This document shows, piece after piece, positions 44,511-55,711 of a stretch of DNA of 64,000 nucleotides. This DNA is from Podocnemis expansa (taxonomy: Eukaryota; Chordata; Testudines; Podocnemididae): NCBI GenBank assembly GCA_007922195.1, contig ML681991.1, forward strand, positions 45,500,394-45,564,393, read 5' to 3'. Positions within the stretch are counted from its first letter, which is position 1; the number at the start of each line of letters is the position of its first letter. The notes under the pieces were generated by a model, which made no database searches, was not told the DNA's origin, and saw only the letters and a list, made by a program, of their open reading frames with translations. Both the position numbers and the translations under genes were made by a program.

Positions 44511-46104
44511 TTATTCCTAAAACAAATCCCTCTTTATTGGATGGATGCCTCAGTGTCTGTCACTAATTAACACATTAGTTTTAGAGTTTACAGCTCTCAT
44601 TTTCAGAGCTGCAAAAGTGATTTAGACACTAAATTTCCATCCCATTCCCTTGGACAGTTTTGAAAATTTCAGCAGTATTTCTGGATCTGACATTTTCTCC
44701 AACCAAGCCTCCTCTTGCTTGCCATGGCCTGCACACGTGTGTCCAGTCCTATAAGCTCACTCAGTTACCCCAGGTAACAGCTGTAAAAGATCTTAAGTGA
44801 TTTAGGAGCCAAAGTCAATATTCAAAAGAGATGTTACTGCTAAGGCTTTGTATCTGGGTATCAGTGGAAGGCCATGGGATTTAGGCTGCTCTTGGACTTT
44901 TGAAGTTTGCTTAAGTTTCTTCAGCAGTACCCTTAGCTTAGTGTCCCTGCTAAGAGAATTTGATAGCTAACTCCCTAAGGCTTCTTGGACATGGCCAGAC
45001 CATGGAAGCATGGGGGAATAGAGGGTTAAATTATAAAATACAAATTTTCTTGACATCTCCCAAGAAAGTTTCCAGGTCATGTGGACCTTCAGTGCCAAGG
45101 AATTGAACAATTTTATCACCTTCTACCAGAAGTATAGGTCTCTGTCATGTGGTAAGCCCTTCCTAGCACCCCCTGGTGGTGAAACCACAAGGGGAATGAG
45201 CAGGGAGGGTGCCTTTACAATCTCCTTAACACACAATATCAGCAACAACATATGGACCTCTGGTCAGGGCAGGATTTGCCTAATGGCCACAGAGTTTAAT
45301 AATACAATTAGTGTGTGACCCTTGGGTCAGGGCAGCATGGCCCACAGCTGCACAGTCAATACATAGAGTCTATAAGCAGCCCTCAGGTTATGGCATCACA
45401 GCCTAGTGGCCACAGAGTCAATGCAAAGAGTGTCCCCTACATGGTATAGTGCTGTAGGTAGGGGAGCTCAGGTCCTCTGGCTCCACTGAGCCCTAGTCCA
45501 GGGCCCTACCGGTGCCTGGGAGTATGGCACCACATCAGCAAGGACTCCCAGTACAACACATTGAGTGGTTCTCCACCCTAGCTTAATTTGGCAATTAACT
45601 GACCTTTATTAGTGGTAAATACGTCAATGGTTTGTGATGGCATGTTAGATAGGGTAGGTTCTAAGTTGGTGGAGAGAATTCCTCTTTGGGATTCTGACTG
45701 GTGAGTCTTGCTCACATGCTCTGAGATTAGCTGTTTGCCCCTGCCTGTAGAAACTGCCATCTATGGATTATTAGGAAGGACAAATGAAATATTGGCTAAA
45801 TTAAGTTTTGCTTCCTCTAGTGTACTATGAATATACACTATAGTCATGCCTTCCCCATTCTTGACCCTCTGCAACCCCAATTGTCCCTTAGTTCTGGGAT
45901 ATTCTTGTCTGTCCAGCTACTAAAATCTCAGAAGGAAGGAACTGGAAAATATCCCGTGGGAGTGGAAGAAATGCTCAGGATATTCATTTGGCTGTAAATG
46001 TAGAGGCTAGGTTTTTCCATGTGAGATGATGTTAGGCATCCTACAGCTGGCAAATGGGGAGCTGGACACCTAATAAACTTAGATGACATTGTCAATTAGA
46101 AGTG

Positions 46105-46205
46105 GCTATGGTGAAGCAGGCAGAGCACAGAACTAGGACACTGTTGCATTAGATGCCTGTCTCTATCACTAGGTGGCTGAGATTCTGGGCAGGTAACATC
46201 ACCTC
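46105..46205 (+). repeat. Paralogous MIR-like SINE, left part
   Basis: GTGAAGCAGGCAGAGCACAG, CCTGTCTCTATCACTAGGTG and CTGGGCAGGTAACATCACCT: the same MIR copy as at 34.0 kb, carried by the segmental duplication, and cut at the same base by the 46209-46624 MITE. It resumes at 46625-46685. Confidence 0.6.
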
Positions 46206-46208
46206 TTT

Positions 46209-46624
46209 GGTAACATCACCTCTACACTGGAGGCTCTGTTAAGTCAACTTAACAAGATCAACTTTAAGTCAAATTAAAGTCGACTTTGTTAAGTTGACTT
46301 AGAGAGTCCACATTGGAAACTCCTGTTGACTGCCCACGTCCACACTGGCAGGTGCAAAGTTGCCCCTTCCTGGTGCTCAGGAACTCTAGGAGGGGGCCTG
46401 GAGGCCAATTAGTTTGACTTAAGTGCTATTCCCCATCAACATTGGCTTAAGTTGATTAAATAAATTTGACTTAAGTATTAAGTCAGACTCAAGAGGTGGT
46501 GTTATTAAGTCAACTTAAGGAAACGTTTAAGTTGACTTAATAAAAGCCCAGTGTGGGTGTCGGGGGTCTGTGGATTGTGTTAAGCTTCCTTAAGTCAACC
46601 TAAGGTTTCAGTGTAAATGTGTCC
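46209..46624. mobile_element. 416-bp Harbinger-type MITE at the paralogous site of the 5-kb element
   Basis: It is flanked by TTT on both sides (46206-46208 and 46625-46627), and its right end is AGTGTAAATGTGTCC. The left end is disturbed by a short tandem repeat of the flank (GGTAACATCACCTCT occurs twice). The interior repeats TTAAGTCAACTTAA. Both outer flanks match those of the 5-kb Harbinger element (34124-39156) base for base in many positions, so the two insertions occupy the same ancestral site. The outer ends also align with that element, with the coding middle missing. Confidence 0.8.
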
Positions 46625-46689
46625 TTTCTTCCTTAATTTCTCTAGTGGTTACACAAGGATAAGGATGTGGACCTAGGGATAGTGTTTCA

Positions 46690-47760
46690 AGTTTTTACTT
46701 TGGCCCCTAAATCCCAGTATCTGGCCTCCCTTGGGACTCACAAAATCTCTGCTCAGCTGCCCACCACTCAATAAGTACCTAAGTGTTTGCAGTAAAAGGT
46801 CCTGTGACATTCCCCTGGTGCAATCTGGACTGCAGTGTCATCCCAAACCCACACTCCTGGGGCCTGTTTTACTCTGCTCTCCTATGAGAAACCCCAGTAC
46901 TGGGCAGCTCCTGTACAATTTCCTGTAAGCTAGTAGCCCCAGACTGACTGAGTGCACGCTTCTAGCCAGCCACTCTATTGATTATGCAGTAGAAAGACCC
47001 CAGGAAAGCGCCCCCCAGGCCAAGATGCAACCCAAGGATCTTCCATCTCACAATCTTTAATAAACTCCGCTGAGCAAAGAAAGCTCATGTAAATTCATCT
47101 GTTTAACAAAGTAATTGATACGCACCAGCCTTTTGTTATTCCAGGTTGGGTCTCCAACACACTTCAAACCAGACACCTTGCTATAGGTAGAGCATGCAAA
47201 GAAATTCATTAGCTACAGAAGGATTTTTTAGGTATTGTAGGTCAAAGTGTAATAAATCAGGTTTGGTCAAGAGAAAACCAAAATGCATTGTAAACCAATC
47301 TGAACACTTTCAACAACTGCACAAATTTAGGTGGAAGATAAAGAGAGAGAAAGCATGGCAAATATTTCTGCTTTTTAAAATGTTTCTTCTCCCTCTGGAA
47401 CTTTGCATCCTCCCCTCAGGATCAAGTGAAAAACAATGTCCTGTTGATTCTATCCTTGCCTTTAGTCATTTAGCAGTACTTCATCAAGGTTTTAGGAAGC
47501 CCCAATGAAGAAGGGCAGCTCACTGGAGAGTCCCATTGCCTCTTTGTTCATGTCCTGGTTGGTCCTTTTTTCCTGAAGCTGAGATGGGTTTGTGCTATAT
47601 CGACCCATCTTGGAGAGATGGGAACTTCCCCTCTGTTCTTGGAGAGTTTTGCCTGGATCTCTTTCAAGCCTTGAGGACACACCTTTGGATGGAGACAGTG
47701 AAGGAGAAGAATCATAAACCTGACTTTTCAGCAAAGAGGTTACTATAACAATAATGCTCA
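46690..47760. repeat. Array-unit block U5, copy 1
   Basis: AATCTGGACTGCAGTGTC, GAGAAACCCCAGTACTGGGC, GCAAGCTAGTAGCC-like text and TCTCCAACACACTTCAAACC recur at 53370-54420. No gene is seen in it. Confidence 0.75.
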
Positions 47761-47764
47761 GTAT

Positions 47765-48879
47765 GGCTATGTCCACACATAGGGCATTGTTTCAAAATAA
47801 GTAATTTCGAAACAAGTCATTTCAAAATAAAGCCCTTATTTTGAAATGACAATTCGAAATAACTAAAAGTCAATTCGAAACAAGGGAAAAGCCCCAAGTG
47901 AAATAGCATGTCCAAAGAGTGGACTTGCTATTTCGCTTTAGGGGAAGGGCATGATGGGTCGCCCAGCCCCCTGCTTCCCCCTTTCCCGACCCCTGCCTCA
48001 AGGCAGGGGCAGGGGGCTAGGAGCCGTATGGGGCTGGGAGCTGCTTGCAGCAAACAGCAAGCAGCTCCCAGCCTGGTCATTTTCACAGTGACATTGACCA
48101 GGCTGGGAGCTGCTTGCAGTCTGGGGGCAAGCAGCCCCCAGCCTAGCCCCCTGCTCCTGCCCTGAGGCTAAGGTGGGGAAAGCGGTTAGCAGGGGCCTAG
48201 GCGACCCACACCCCAAGGCAGGGAGCCTGCTCTGCCCCTGCCTGGGCTGGGAGTCTGCCCCCCAGCCCAGGCAGGGGCTGCTGCTGCCCTACCTGCCCCC
48301 TGCCCACCTGCCTCAGGGGCTGGGGCAGGGGAAGGGGCTCTGCCCCCACACCTGGGCTCGACGCTTGCTGCCCAGGCTGTGTGTGGGGGGTCTACTGCCA
48401 GCCCGCGCTAGCCGCGGGTGCCAGCTTTGACCCCCGAACCCGAGTGGAGGGCATAGCCCCAGGGGTGCCCCAGCCAGCTTCTCCCACTTCCCCTTGCTGG
48501 GGGTAGGGGGCCGAAGGGGCTGAAGCACTGAACCTGCCCTGCTCCCAGCAAGGGGGAGCATGGAGGCCAGCTGGGGCACCCACTGCCCCACTGCACTCTG
48601 CTCAGCACCCTAGCCAGGGTGATGATCCCTGGCCAGGGTGCTAAGGGGGGGGTGGGACCTCCCTCCCAGGGTGCATAGCACCCTGGGAGGAAGGTCATCG
48701 TTATTTTGAAACAATCCTTGTTTTGAAATGACGTGTCCAAGCACGTTGTTTTGAAACACCTAGTTTGGAAATAACCCTCCTTTCGAAACTAAAGTGGTTT
48801 AAGCTGTTTCAAAAGGAGGGCTCTTGTTTCGAAATGAGGAGCTCCCTCCTTTTGAAACAAGAAAACGCTGTGTCATGAG
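47765..48879. mobile_element. 1.1-kb MITE with GC-rich core, probable TSD TAT
   Basis: Starts GGCTATGTCCACACAT after TAT (47762-47764). A degraded right end near GCTGTGTCATGAG is followed by TAT (48880-48882). TTTCGAAAC and TTTTGAAAC words occur at both sides of a GC-rich core (47940-48700) full of CAGGGGCTGGGAG-like near-repeats. Reading frames in the core are composition artefacts. Confidence 0.65.
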
Positions 48880-49299
48880 TATTCCAAAAACATCTTAAGT
48901 GATACATTTTGCATTAAACCATAAACAATTATGTTAAAAAGGGTAAACATGGGGGTGTATGTCCTCCAAGGGCCACAGGCTATTCTGTTTCTCCTTCTGG
49001 CTTTGGCCTCACAACAAGCAGCCTTTCACAAGGCCCCAGACCAGCACATGGACTTGAGGAAGGGAGGCATTCCCCTGCCTGATTTCTTTGTGGGACTCAA
49101 TCTGGCCAGTTACGTGTTATCATGTTTTTTGTAAGATCCCAATGGGCTCTCAAGTATCTTGTAAAACTCTTCCTATGCATTTGTTGAGAATCAGCCAGTA
49201 ACGTACTGGTGCCCTGGAGCACAAATTATGTTTCCGGTTGATTCCTGTCCTTTTGGAAAGAAGCCTGGGGTTGAAATACACTATGAGAAACAAAAATGA

Positions 49300-50505
49300 A
49301 TTACACAATTTTCTAGCGCTGGAGTCCCAGGCTGACCTTGCCAACACTTACTAGCATAATGTTGGTCTGATGAGTCCCTCTTCACCACCATGGTGCCTCC
49401 TTGTGGCTGTCCAATGGTGTCAAAGAAAAACAGCTGAACCCAACTCCAGTGCAAAATCAAACAGCTAACAGTTTTATTACAAAACACACACTGCAGTGTG
49501 GAGAGAGCAATTAGGTGCTTGTTTTCACCCCTGTGATGTATTACATAAACTTTTATAGTTTAACAGCAACACTGACATACAATGCATATACATAAGTGCA
49601 AACTAATATTATTCCATAAAAGGGACAAAGGTCAGAAAGGGTAAGAATCTCACATAACATTGCTGATAATGTCACTATTGAGGCAGCTCAGACTGGTATG
49701 ATAAGACAGGATGGTTATATGTCAAGGGTATTTGGAACAAGGGGGTTACAGAGAGGCACCAGTCAAAATACCTTAGGCTTGCACTTTATCACAACATTCT
49801 TAATAACATTCCATTTATCTTTACAAACTGCCCCCCACTCTGGCCCACTAAGCCATGTGTGTCTCAGTGCTGTCAGGTGTTAGCTACGAAATTCTTCCAC
49901 AATGGAATTGCTGAGGTGGCCCTTGTTTCTTCTCCAGTAATGCATAGCCCATCTTTCCTCATTCCCAGACCTGCATCTTCCTGCATACACACTGTCCGCT
50001 GTGTGACATGGCCCTTTGGCTCTGGCTCAGTCCCTGCTCCTCCGCTTCCTGGGAAGAGCAGAGATCCAGCAGTCCTTGGCCACCTGTTTTTAATTGCCAA
50101 GGCTCAGGTCCTTTCTTCAGAGCCCAGCTGCTCCCTATCTGGAGACAGGCCTTTTATCTTTGTCTGACCCTTACTCCAGGGTCAAGTGGCTGCTCCACCC
50201 CTGGAGTCAGCCTTGTAGTCTACCACAGTCTTTTATTCAGAGCTCATGACTATGCCTTCCCCTGAGTGTGCCCCTGCTCTGCCCCAGGAAACTGGCCTGC
50301 CTTAGTCTGAAGACTGGCCAGCATTCCCTGTGTGAGTGCCTATGGATGAGTGATCTCTCCCTGCTTCTGGTAGCCCTTCTTATATGAGCACTTCCTTGCC
50401 CTAACTGGTTGCTCCCCTTTTGGTCCCTTTGATAGCCTGCTACAGCCACAGCTTCTCCAGGGCTCCATTAACTATTTATTTGTTGAGGTGGGCTACTTGC
50501 CCCAC
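49300..50505 (-). mobile_element. LTR-like insertion in the empty OR unit
   Basis: On the minus strand the block starts TGTGGTGGGGCAAG, has a TATA-like CATATAAGAAGGG near 50384-50396 and an AATAAA near 49473-49478. It interrupts sequence that is otherwise OR 3' flank in paralogous units (48.9-49.29 kb before it, 50.55-50.62 kb after it). Exact ends and a target duplication were not found. Confidence 0.35.
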
Positions 50506-50640
50506 CACACAAGGCATCATACATTTAAGTATGTGTTTATCTAAGTCAATAAAAGGAAGGGATGCTCAGCTTCCCAGCTGAGTGGTTTGGTTGGTTTTCT
50601 CCCTGAACATAGCCTTCCAACACTGGCTGCACTTTGGACA

Positions 50641-50670
50641 GCCATGTCTTGAGAAAGAAATTCACTCTGT
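50641..50670 (-). other. Orphan OR splice acceptor at an empty OR unit
   Basis: The minus strand reads TTCTTTCTCAAG followed by ACATGGCTG, aligned with the acceptor and start-codon region of OR3 and OR4. The upstream flank (50670-52560) is paralogous to that of OR3 and OR4. Nothing downstream encodes a receptor: the sequence passes directly into what is normally OR 3' flank (about 50555-50620, similar to 39880-39950). I infer that the coding exon was deleted. Confidence 0.55.
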
Positions 50671-52260
50671 GATATGAATAAATAACATTTGTTCCCCATT
50701 ATGTTAACCTCTTTTCATTGTCTTTCTGCTGGCTACCAGGAAAACTGCTGAGTTTTTACAGAGACCAGGGGAGGAGAAATGTCATGTATTGATGTTTTTG
50801 GGGCAGATTTCCTAACTGGGAAGACTGCAGATTTGTCCAAACATCAGCCTTTTTGTAGACGAGTAGTAACTTGACAGAGGGCAACAACAAGTTCCAAAGC
50901 AAGATGATGGGGTTCAGGTAAAGGAGTACCCAAACATAACATGGGTTCAAAGAGTCACACCTCTCATATCCTGGTGCATCAGAGCAGATCAATATCCTTT
51001 GTGAAGCAGAGTTCACTGGCAAAATGGGTCAGATTTAAAATTTTAGTGGAAGCTGCAACAAAGAAAAAAATGAAGCAGCTAAGTCTGAGACATGCAACAG
51101 TTCAGAGGCCAGTTCCAAGTGAAGTCCACAGGATATGGGCCACCGAATTCTATTAAAGTCATTTGAAAATTTCTATTTTACAAATGCCTGTGTTTCCCTA
51201 GGACAACGTTGTCATGTCCTTCAGTAGGACAGTCCACATGGAGAGACAAACTTAATTAAAATGAACAAAAGCTATGGTTAGAAAACACCATTTTGACAAG
51301 AAATGTAACCATCATGCAGCAGTGGATAAGGGGCCGCAGGGCCACTGGACCTCCCACACTGGTGGGGCCTCCCATCCACCAATGGGACTGCGCCCTGCCA
51401 GGAATGGTAGTGCTGGGGTTGTGGTGGCTGGGCTAGAGGGCAGCTGTGGCCTGGTCAGTCAGCCCTTGCGAGTGGCGGGGCGACTGGCATGCGTGGTATG
51501 GCTTCCGGTGTGGCTCAAAAGGCAGTGCTGGAGGCTGTACTGCATGTGTAGCAGTCAGCCTTACCACCCCTTGGACTGACAATCCAGGTTACGGCTGACT
51601 TGCCCCACTCTTTGGGGCAGAGCAGCAAGCCGAGGGGCAGGATGAGAGCTTGGAGCCTGGCATCTGGGCTGACCCACCCTACTCCCTTCCCCAGTGCTGA
51701 GCTGCCAGCAGGGTGGAGGGGTCCCCACATTGTGCTGGGACCCTGGGCACAAGTCCCATCGGCCTGTGTAATAATCTGCTCCTGCCACCATGGCCCAAAA
51801 CATTTCTGTATGCAATTTTGTATAAATATAGACCATTTTCTTATCATGACAGTGGTGTTTCTGTGTCATTGGCAATTCTGTGCTTTCTTGTGTTGGTTTT
51901 TCATTCCACTTTTGACATTCTTCTATTAAAGAAACCTACTGGATATTTATTTCATTTTCAGTTATTTTTAGTTTGCATTGCATTGTCTTTTATAGTTAAC
52001 TTTCTATTAATTTAGTTTCATTTTATTTTGTTTTATTTCATAAAGTGATATACATTTCCTAAAAAAAGTCATAGAAATTGGTGTGTTCACCTGAAATATT
52101 TTGATCTTAATCAATAAAACACATTTCCCTCAGACATGACTGTGAAATTTTTATCAGTGCCACACTTTCTTCTTTATTCTCTTTGGTTACAATAATATTC
52201 ATTCTCTCGATTGCCAGTGTTTTGACTGCCGTTACTAATCCTTATTAACTGCAAAATAAG

Positions 52261-52372
52261 CACAGAAAATTAGGGTTGGATGGGACCTAAGGAGGTCATG
52301 TAATCCAATCCCCTGCTCAAAGCAGGACAAACCCCAACTAAATCCTCCCAGGCAGGGCTTTGTCAAGGACCT
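52261..52372 (-). mobile_element. CR1 3' tail fragment
   Basis: GGGACCTAAGGAGGTCATG followed by CCCCTGCTCAAAGCAGGAC is the CR1 3' tail in minus orientation. It lies within the OR-upstream paralogous block and seems absent from the other copies at this position. Confidence 0.75.
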
Positions 52373-52729
52373 GATACTGTGTAGAGTTATGTGAGAAGTT
52401 AATTTTACACTCCAAGAATAATTCTATTCAGTCTGAGCCCTCTGTCTCTGAAGTTTAAGATAAAATGTTCACTGATGTCAAGGATGGGAACCTTTGATTT
52501 TGATTGGATTTGCACAGCTAATGCCTGTGCACCAAAAGAAAGATCAAGAAAAGTTGACATATTTGTCGCCACCCCCTGCACCTTGCTTCTGCAGGGACGG
52601 TGTCACCAACCTTGCAGCCATGCGAAGAGTAAAATTTTAAAAATGTAATAATTTGTACTTCCCCACCCATATTTGGTATTAGTTGTCCAAATAGTGACTA
52701 CCATCCTCCACTTCTGCCAAGCCTCCTCA

Positions 52730-53330
52730 GAGGCACTTTCTACTCCTTTCACATTCAGCACAGCAGCAAATATCAGCTCTGCTTTATCACATCAGCTTCC
52801 TACGCCTCTCAAAGCTCCTCTGTGATCTTCAGGGCAGATTTACTAAGGCTTCAGGAGCCCAAAAATGCACTCGGGTGGAGTTGGAGATAAATGCCCATTG
52901 CTTTCAAATCCTACCAGGGCTGTCTATGTCTTTAAGAGCTAAAAGATCACCATTGATGTGTCCTTCTGCATGCAATGTCCCCACCTGTTAAGTACAGATA
53001 CAATAACCACACTGGAGTGATGAGAGGACAGATCCATACAAGACAGTGAAGTACCCAGATACCATGGTGATGGAGCAAGAGAAGGAGATAGAACAGCAGA
53101 GACCTGACAGGTGTTGTCTATTTTCCAAATTCAGTGATTTGATTTTGAGTTGGGAACTTGAAACAAACCATCACCCCATTTCCAATGTGAGTAGTTATAA
53201 AGCAAACTTAGATGGTTTTGAAACCCTCAAGATTCAGGGAATAGAGAGGAAAAGGCAGAGTTAGCTCTAAGGCTGGTCTGTCAGCTGCTGCACTCAGCCT
53301 TTCAGAGTTCAGAATCAGGCAATTCAGTTC
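52730..53330. repeat. Array-unit block U2, copy in the empty OR unit
   Basis: Same marker order as 43600-44510 (AGCAGCAAATATCAGCTCTG, TGGTGATGGAGCAAGAG, CTGGTCTGTCAGCTGCTG). The last third, with ATATATCCTTCTGTGGGC, is missing. Confidence 0.7.
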
Positions 53331-53339
53331 ATCTCCTCC

Positions 53340-54900
53340 CTCGTTGCCCATGTTCACAATATGCCCAAGTATTTGCAGTCAAAGGGGCTGTGACACTCAC
53401 CTGCTGCAATCTGGACTGCAGTGTCTCCTCAGACCTCTACCCCTGGAACCCATCTTATTCGGCTGTCCTGTGAGAAACCACAATGCTGGGCTGTTCAGAC
53501 ACAATTTCCAGCAAGCTAGTAGCCTCTGACTAACTGAATGCATGCTTCTAGGTAACCACTGTCTGGATTATGAAGTAGAAAGATCCCCCCCCCCCCCCCG
53601 TGCAAAGCCCTCAGGCCCAGATTCAGCCCTATGATCTTCACCCTCACAATGTTCAGTACAGTCCACTGAGCAAAGCAAACTCATGTAAGATCATCAGTTT
53701 AATAAAGAAATTGAAATGTACCAGTCTTTTTTTATTTCAAGTGGAGTCTCCAATACTCTTCAAACAAGATATGCTGCCTTAGGTAAAGCAAAGAAACCAG
53801 TTTATTAATTATAGCAGTATTTTAAATTATTAAAAGACAAAGTGGAAGAAGTCTGATTTGGTTAAGAGAAAATAAAAACAGTTATTGTAAAGTAAGCTGA
53901 ACGCTTTCAGGAACCATACAAACTTAGGTGAGTCTCACCGTAGTCTGGCTGTTTTCCCTTCAGTTGCTTGGTGCCATTTGTAGATGGAGATGGAAGAAAA
54001 AGAGGGCACGGCCAATGTCTCTCCTTTTGAAAATGTTCTTTCTCCCCTCTGGACCTTTGCACATTCCTTCACCCTATTAAGGTCAGGTGATAAACAATGT
54101 CTTTGTGTAGTTTTATCTAGCCCCCTGAATCATTTAGCATTATTTCACAGTGGTTCCAACCTGCCACAGGGAAGAGGGGTGGCTCACTTGAGAGTCCAAT
54201 TGAATCTTTGTTGATGGCTAGGCCAGAGCTTTGTTCCTGGACAGCTGAACTGGGTTTGTCCTATACATGATTTGACAAGATGGGAATTACCCCTCCTATC
54301 CTGGAAATTTTTGTCTGGAACTGTTTCAAGCCATAAGGATACATCTTTGGGAATATTATATAGTGAAGACTCATAAACACACACAGGAAATTGCAACAAA
54401 CAGTATAACAATATATCATTATATTTTGTATTCTGTAACAGTACTGTTCATTATATCATGAACATTACAAAACCATCTTCACAGATATATTTTGCATTAA
54501 ACAATACAGAATTGCACTATAAGGGTGAATGTATGGGTGTAGGACATCTCAGGGCCATAGGTCTTTGTGTTTCTGGGTCTAGCCATTTGCTCTGCAGCTT
54601 CACACCAGGAAGCTGTGTACCCGGGCCTGAAAACAATGCACAAACCAATGGAAGGAAGCTGTTACCTTGTCTGAGTCACCAGAGGGTCCAGGCTGGCTGG
54701 TGAGGGGTCCAAATGCTTTGAAAAAATCCCATAGGGTATCCAAGTATCTTGAGAAAGTGGCCCTACATCATTGCTGAGAATGGGCCCATAAAAGGGCAGA
54801 GATGGAACCAGTGGCATAAATTAGAAGATTTCCTTTTGATTTCTGTCCTTTTAGGAAGAGGCCTGGGGATGAAAAGGCACTAGACGAAACAAGTATTAAC
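53340..54900. repeat. Array-unit block U5, copy 2
   Basis: Matches 46690-47760 and then, from about 54560, 39290-39780 and 48960-49290 (CAAGTATCTTGAGAAA, TTGATTTCTGTCCTTTTAGG, AGGCCTGGGGAT). It leads into the OR4 3' flank. No gene. Confidence 0.75.
53585..53599. repeat. C15 homopolymer
   Basis: Fifteen consecutive C within a block paralogous to 46.99 kb, where the corresponding position has ordinary sequence. It is a likely site of length polymorphism or sequencing error. Confidence 0.95.
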
Positions 54901-55235
54901 TACTCAGGGCTTGTCTTTACTGACTGGCATATTTGCTGCCATCAGATCAGGAAGTCAGTCCCTGAAGACCACCCCCGAAGCAGGAAAGCACTGAGTTAAC
55001 TGAAGGTCATTTTGACTCACTGCACTTAAGAAGACACTATGGGAATTAGGCATTCGGCAGTTGATTGGATTCACCCAAGTTGTTTTAAGTAACTTGCATA
55101 GCTCTCCTCAGCTGCTGCTGAAATCCGGTTCCCCCACTATTATAGACCAGGGCACAATTTCCTAGCCCTGACATTGTAACCATATATTTTTATCATACAG
55201 GTACTATAGGTTTATGTGTGTGTATGTATATCTAA

Positions 55236-55639
55236 GGCTAGGTCTACACTAGCTAGTTAGTCCATGTCTACACAAGGCTTTGCCTCGTTGAACTAAGATA
55301 TTTCTTAGTTTGAACTAAACAATGCTTAGTCCAAATAAATAAGTTTGACTGCTTAGTCAGACTAAGCGCTTAGTTCGAACTTTAGGTTTGAACTAGGCGT
55401 GATGTAGACATGGACTAAGGCTTAGTTCAAACTAAAAAAGTTCAAATTAAGTCATTAGTTTGAACTATCCGCGCTTAGTAGTTTGAACTAAGAGGTTATT
55501 TTGAACTAGGACGCGTGGCTAGTTCAAACTAAAAAGCCATGGTTAGTCTGAACTAACCCGCAGTTAGTTTGAACTAACTGGGAAGGGCTTAGTTCCGACT
55601 AAGGAAGTTGAAATGAAGCTTTGTGATGTAGGCATAAAA
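55236..55639. mobile_element. MITE with TTAGTTYGAACTAA palindromes, copy 2
   Basis: Starts GGCTAGGTCTACACTAG after TAA and ends near GATGTAGGCATAAAA. The interior uses the same palindromic word as the 13200-13632 element (TTAGTTCGAACT, TAGTTTGAACTA). A second TCCATGTCTACACAAGG terminus begins at 55260, so this could be two nested copies. It lies just downstream of OR4 (its 3' side). Confidence 0.7.
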
Positions 55640-55711
55640 GGCTAACACACAACTACATGCAGCTTTGGTTCAGGCTCTAAATATTTTATTTTAACATAAG
55701 GATCTGATCAG

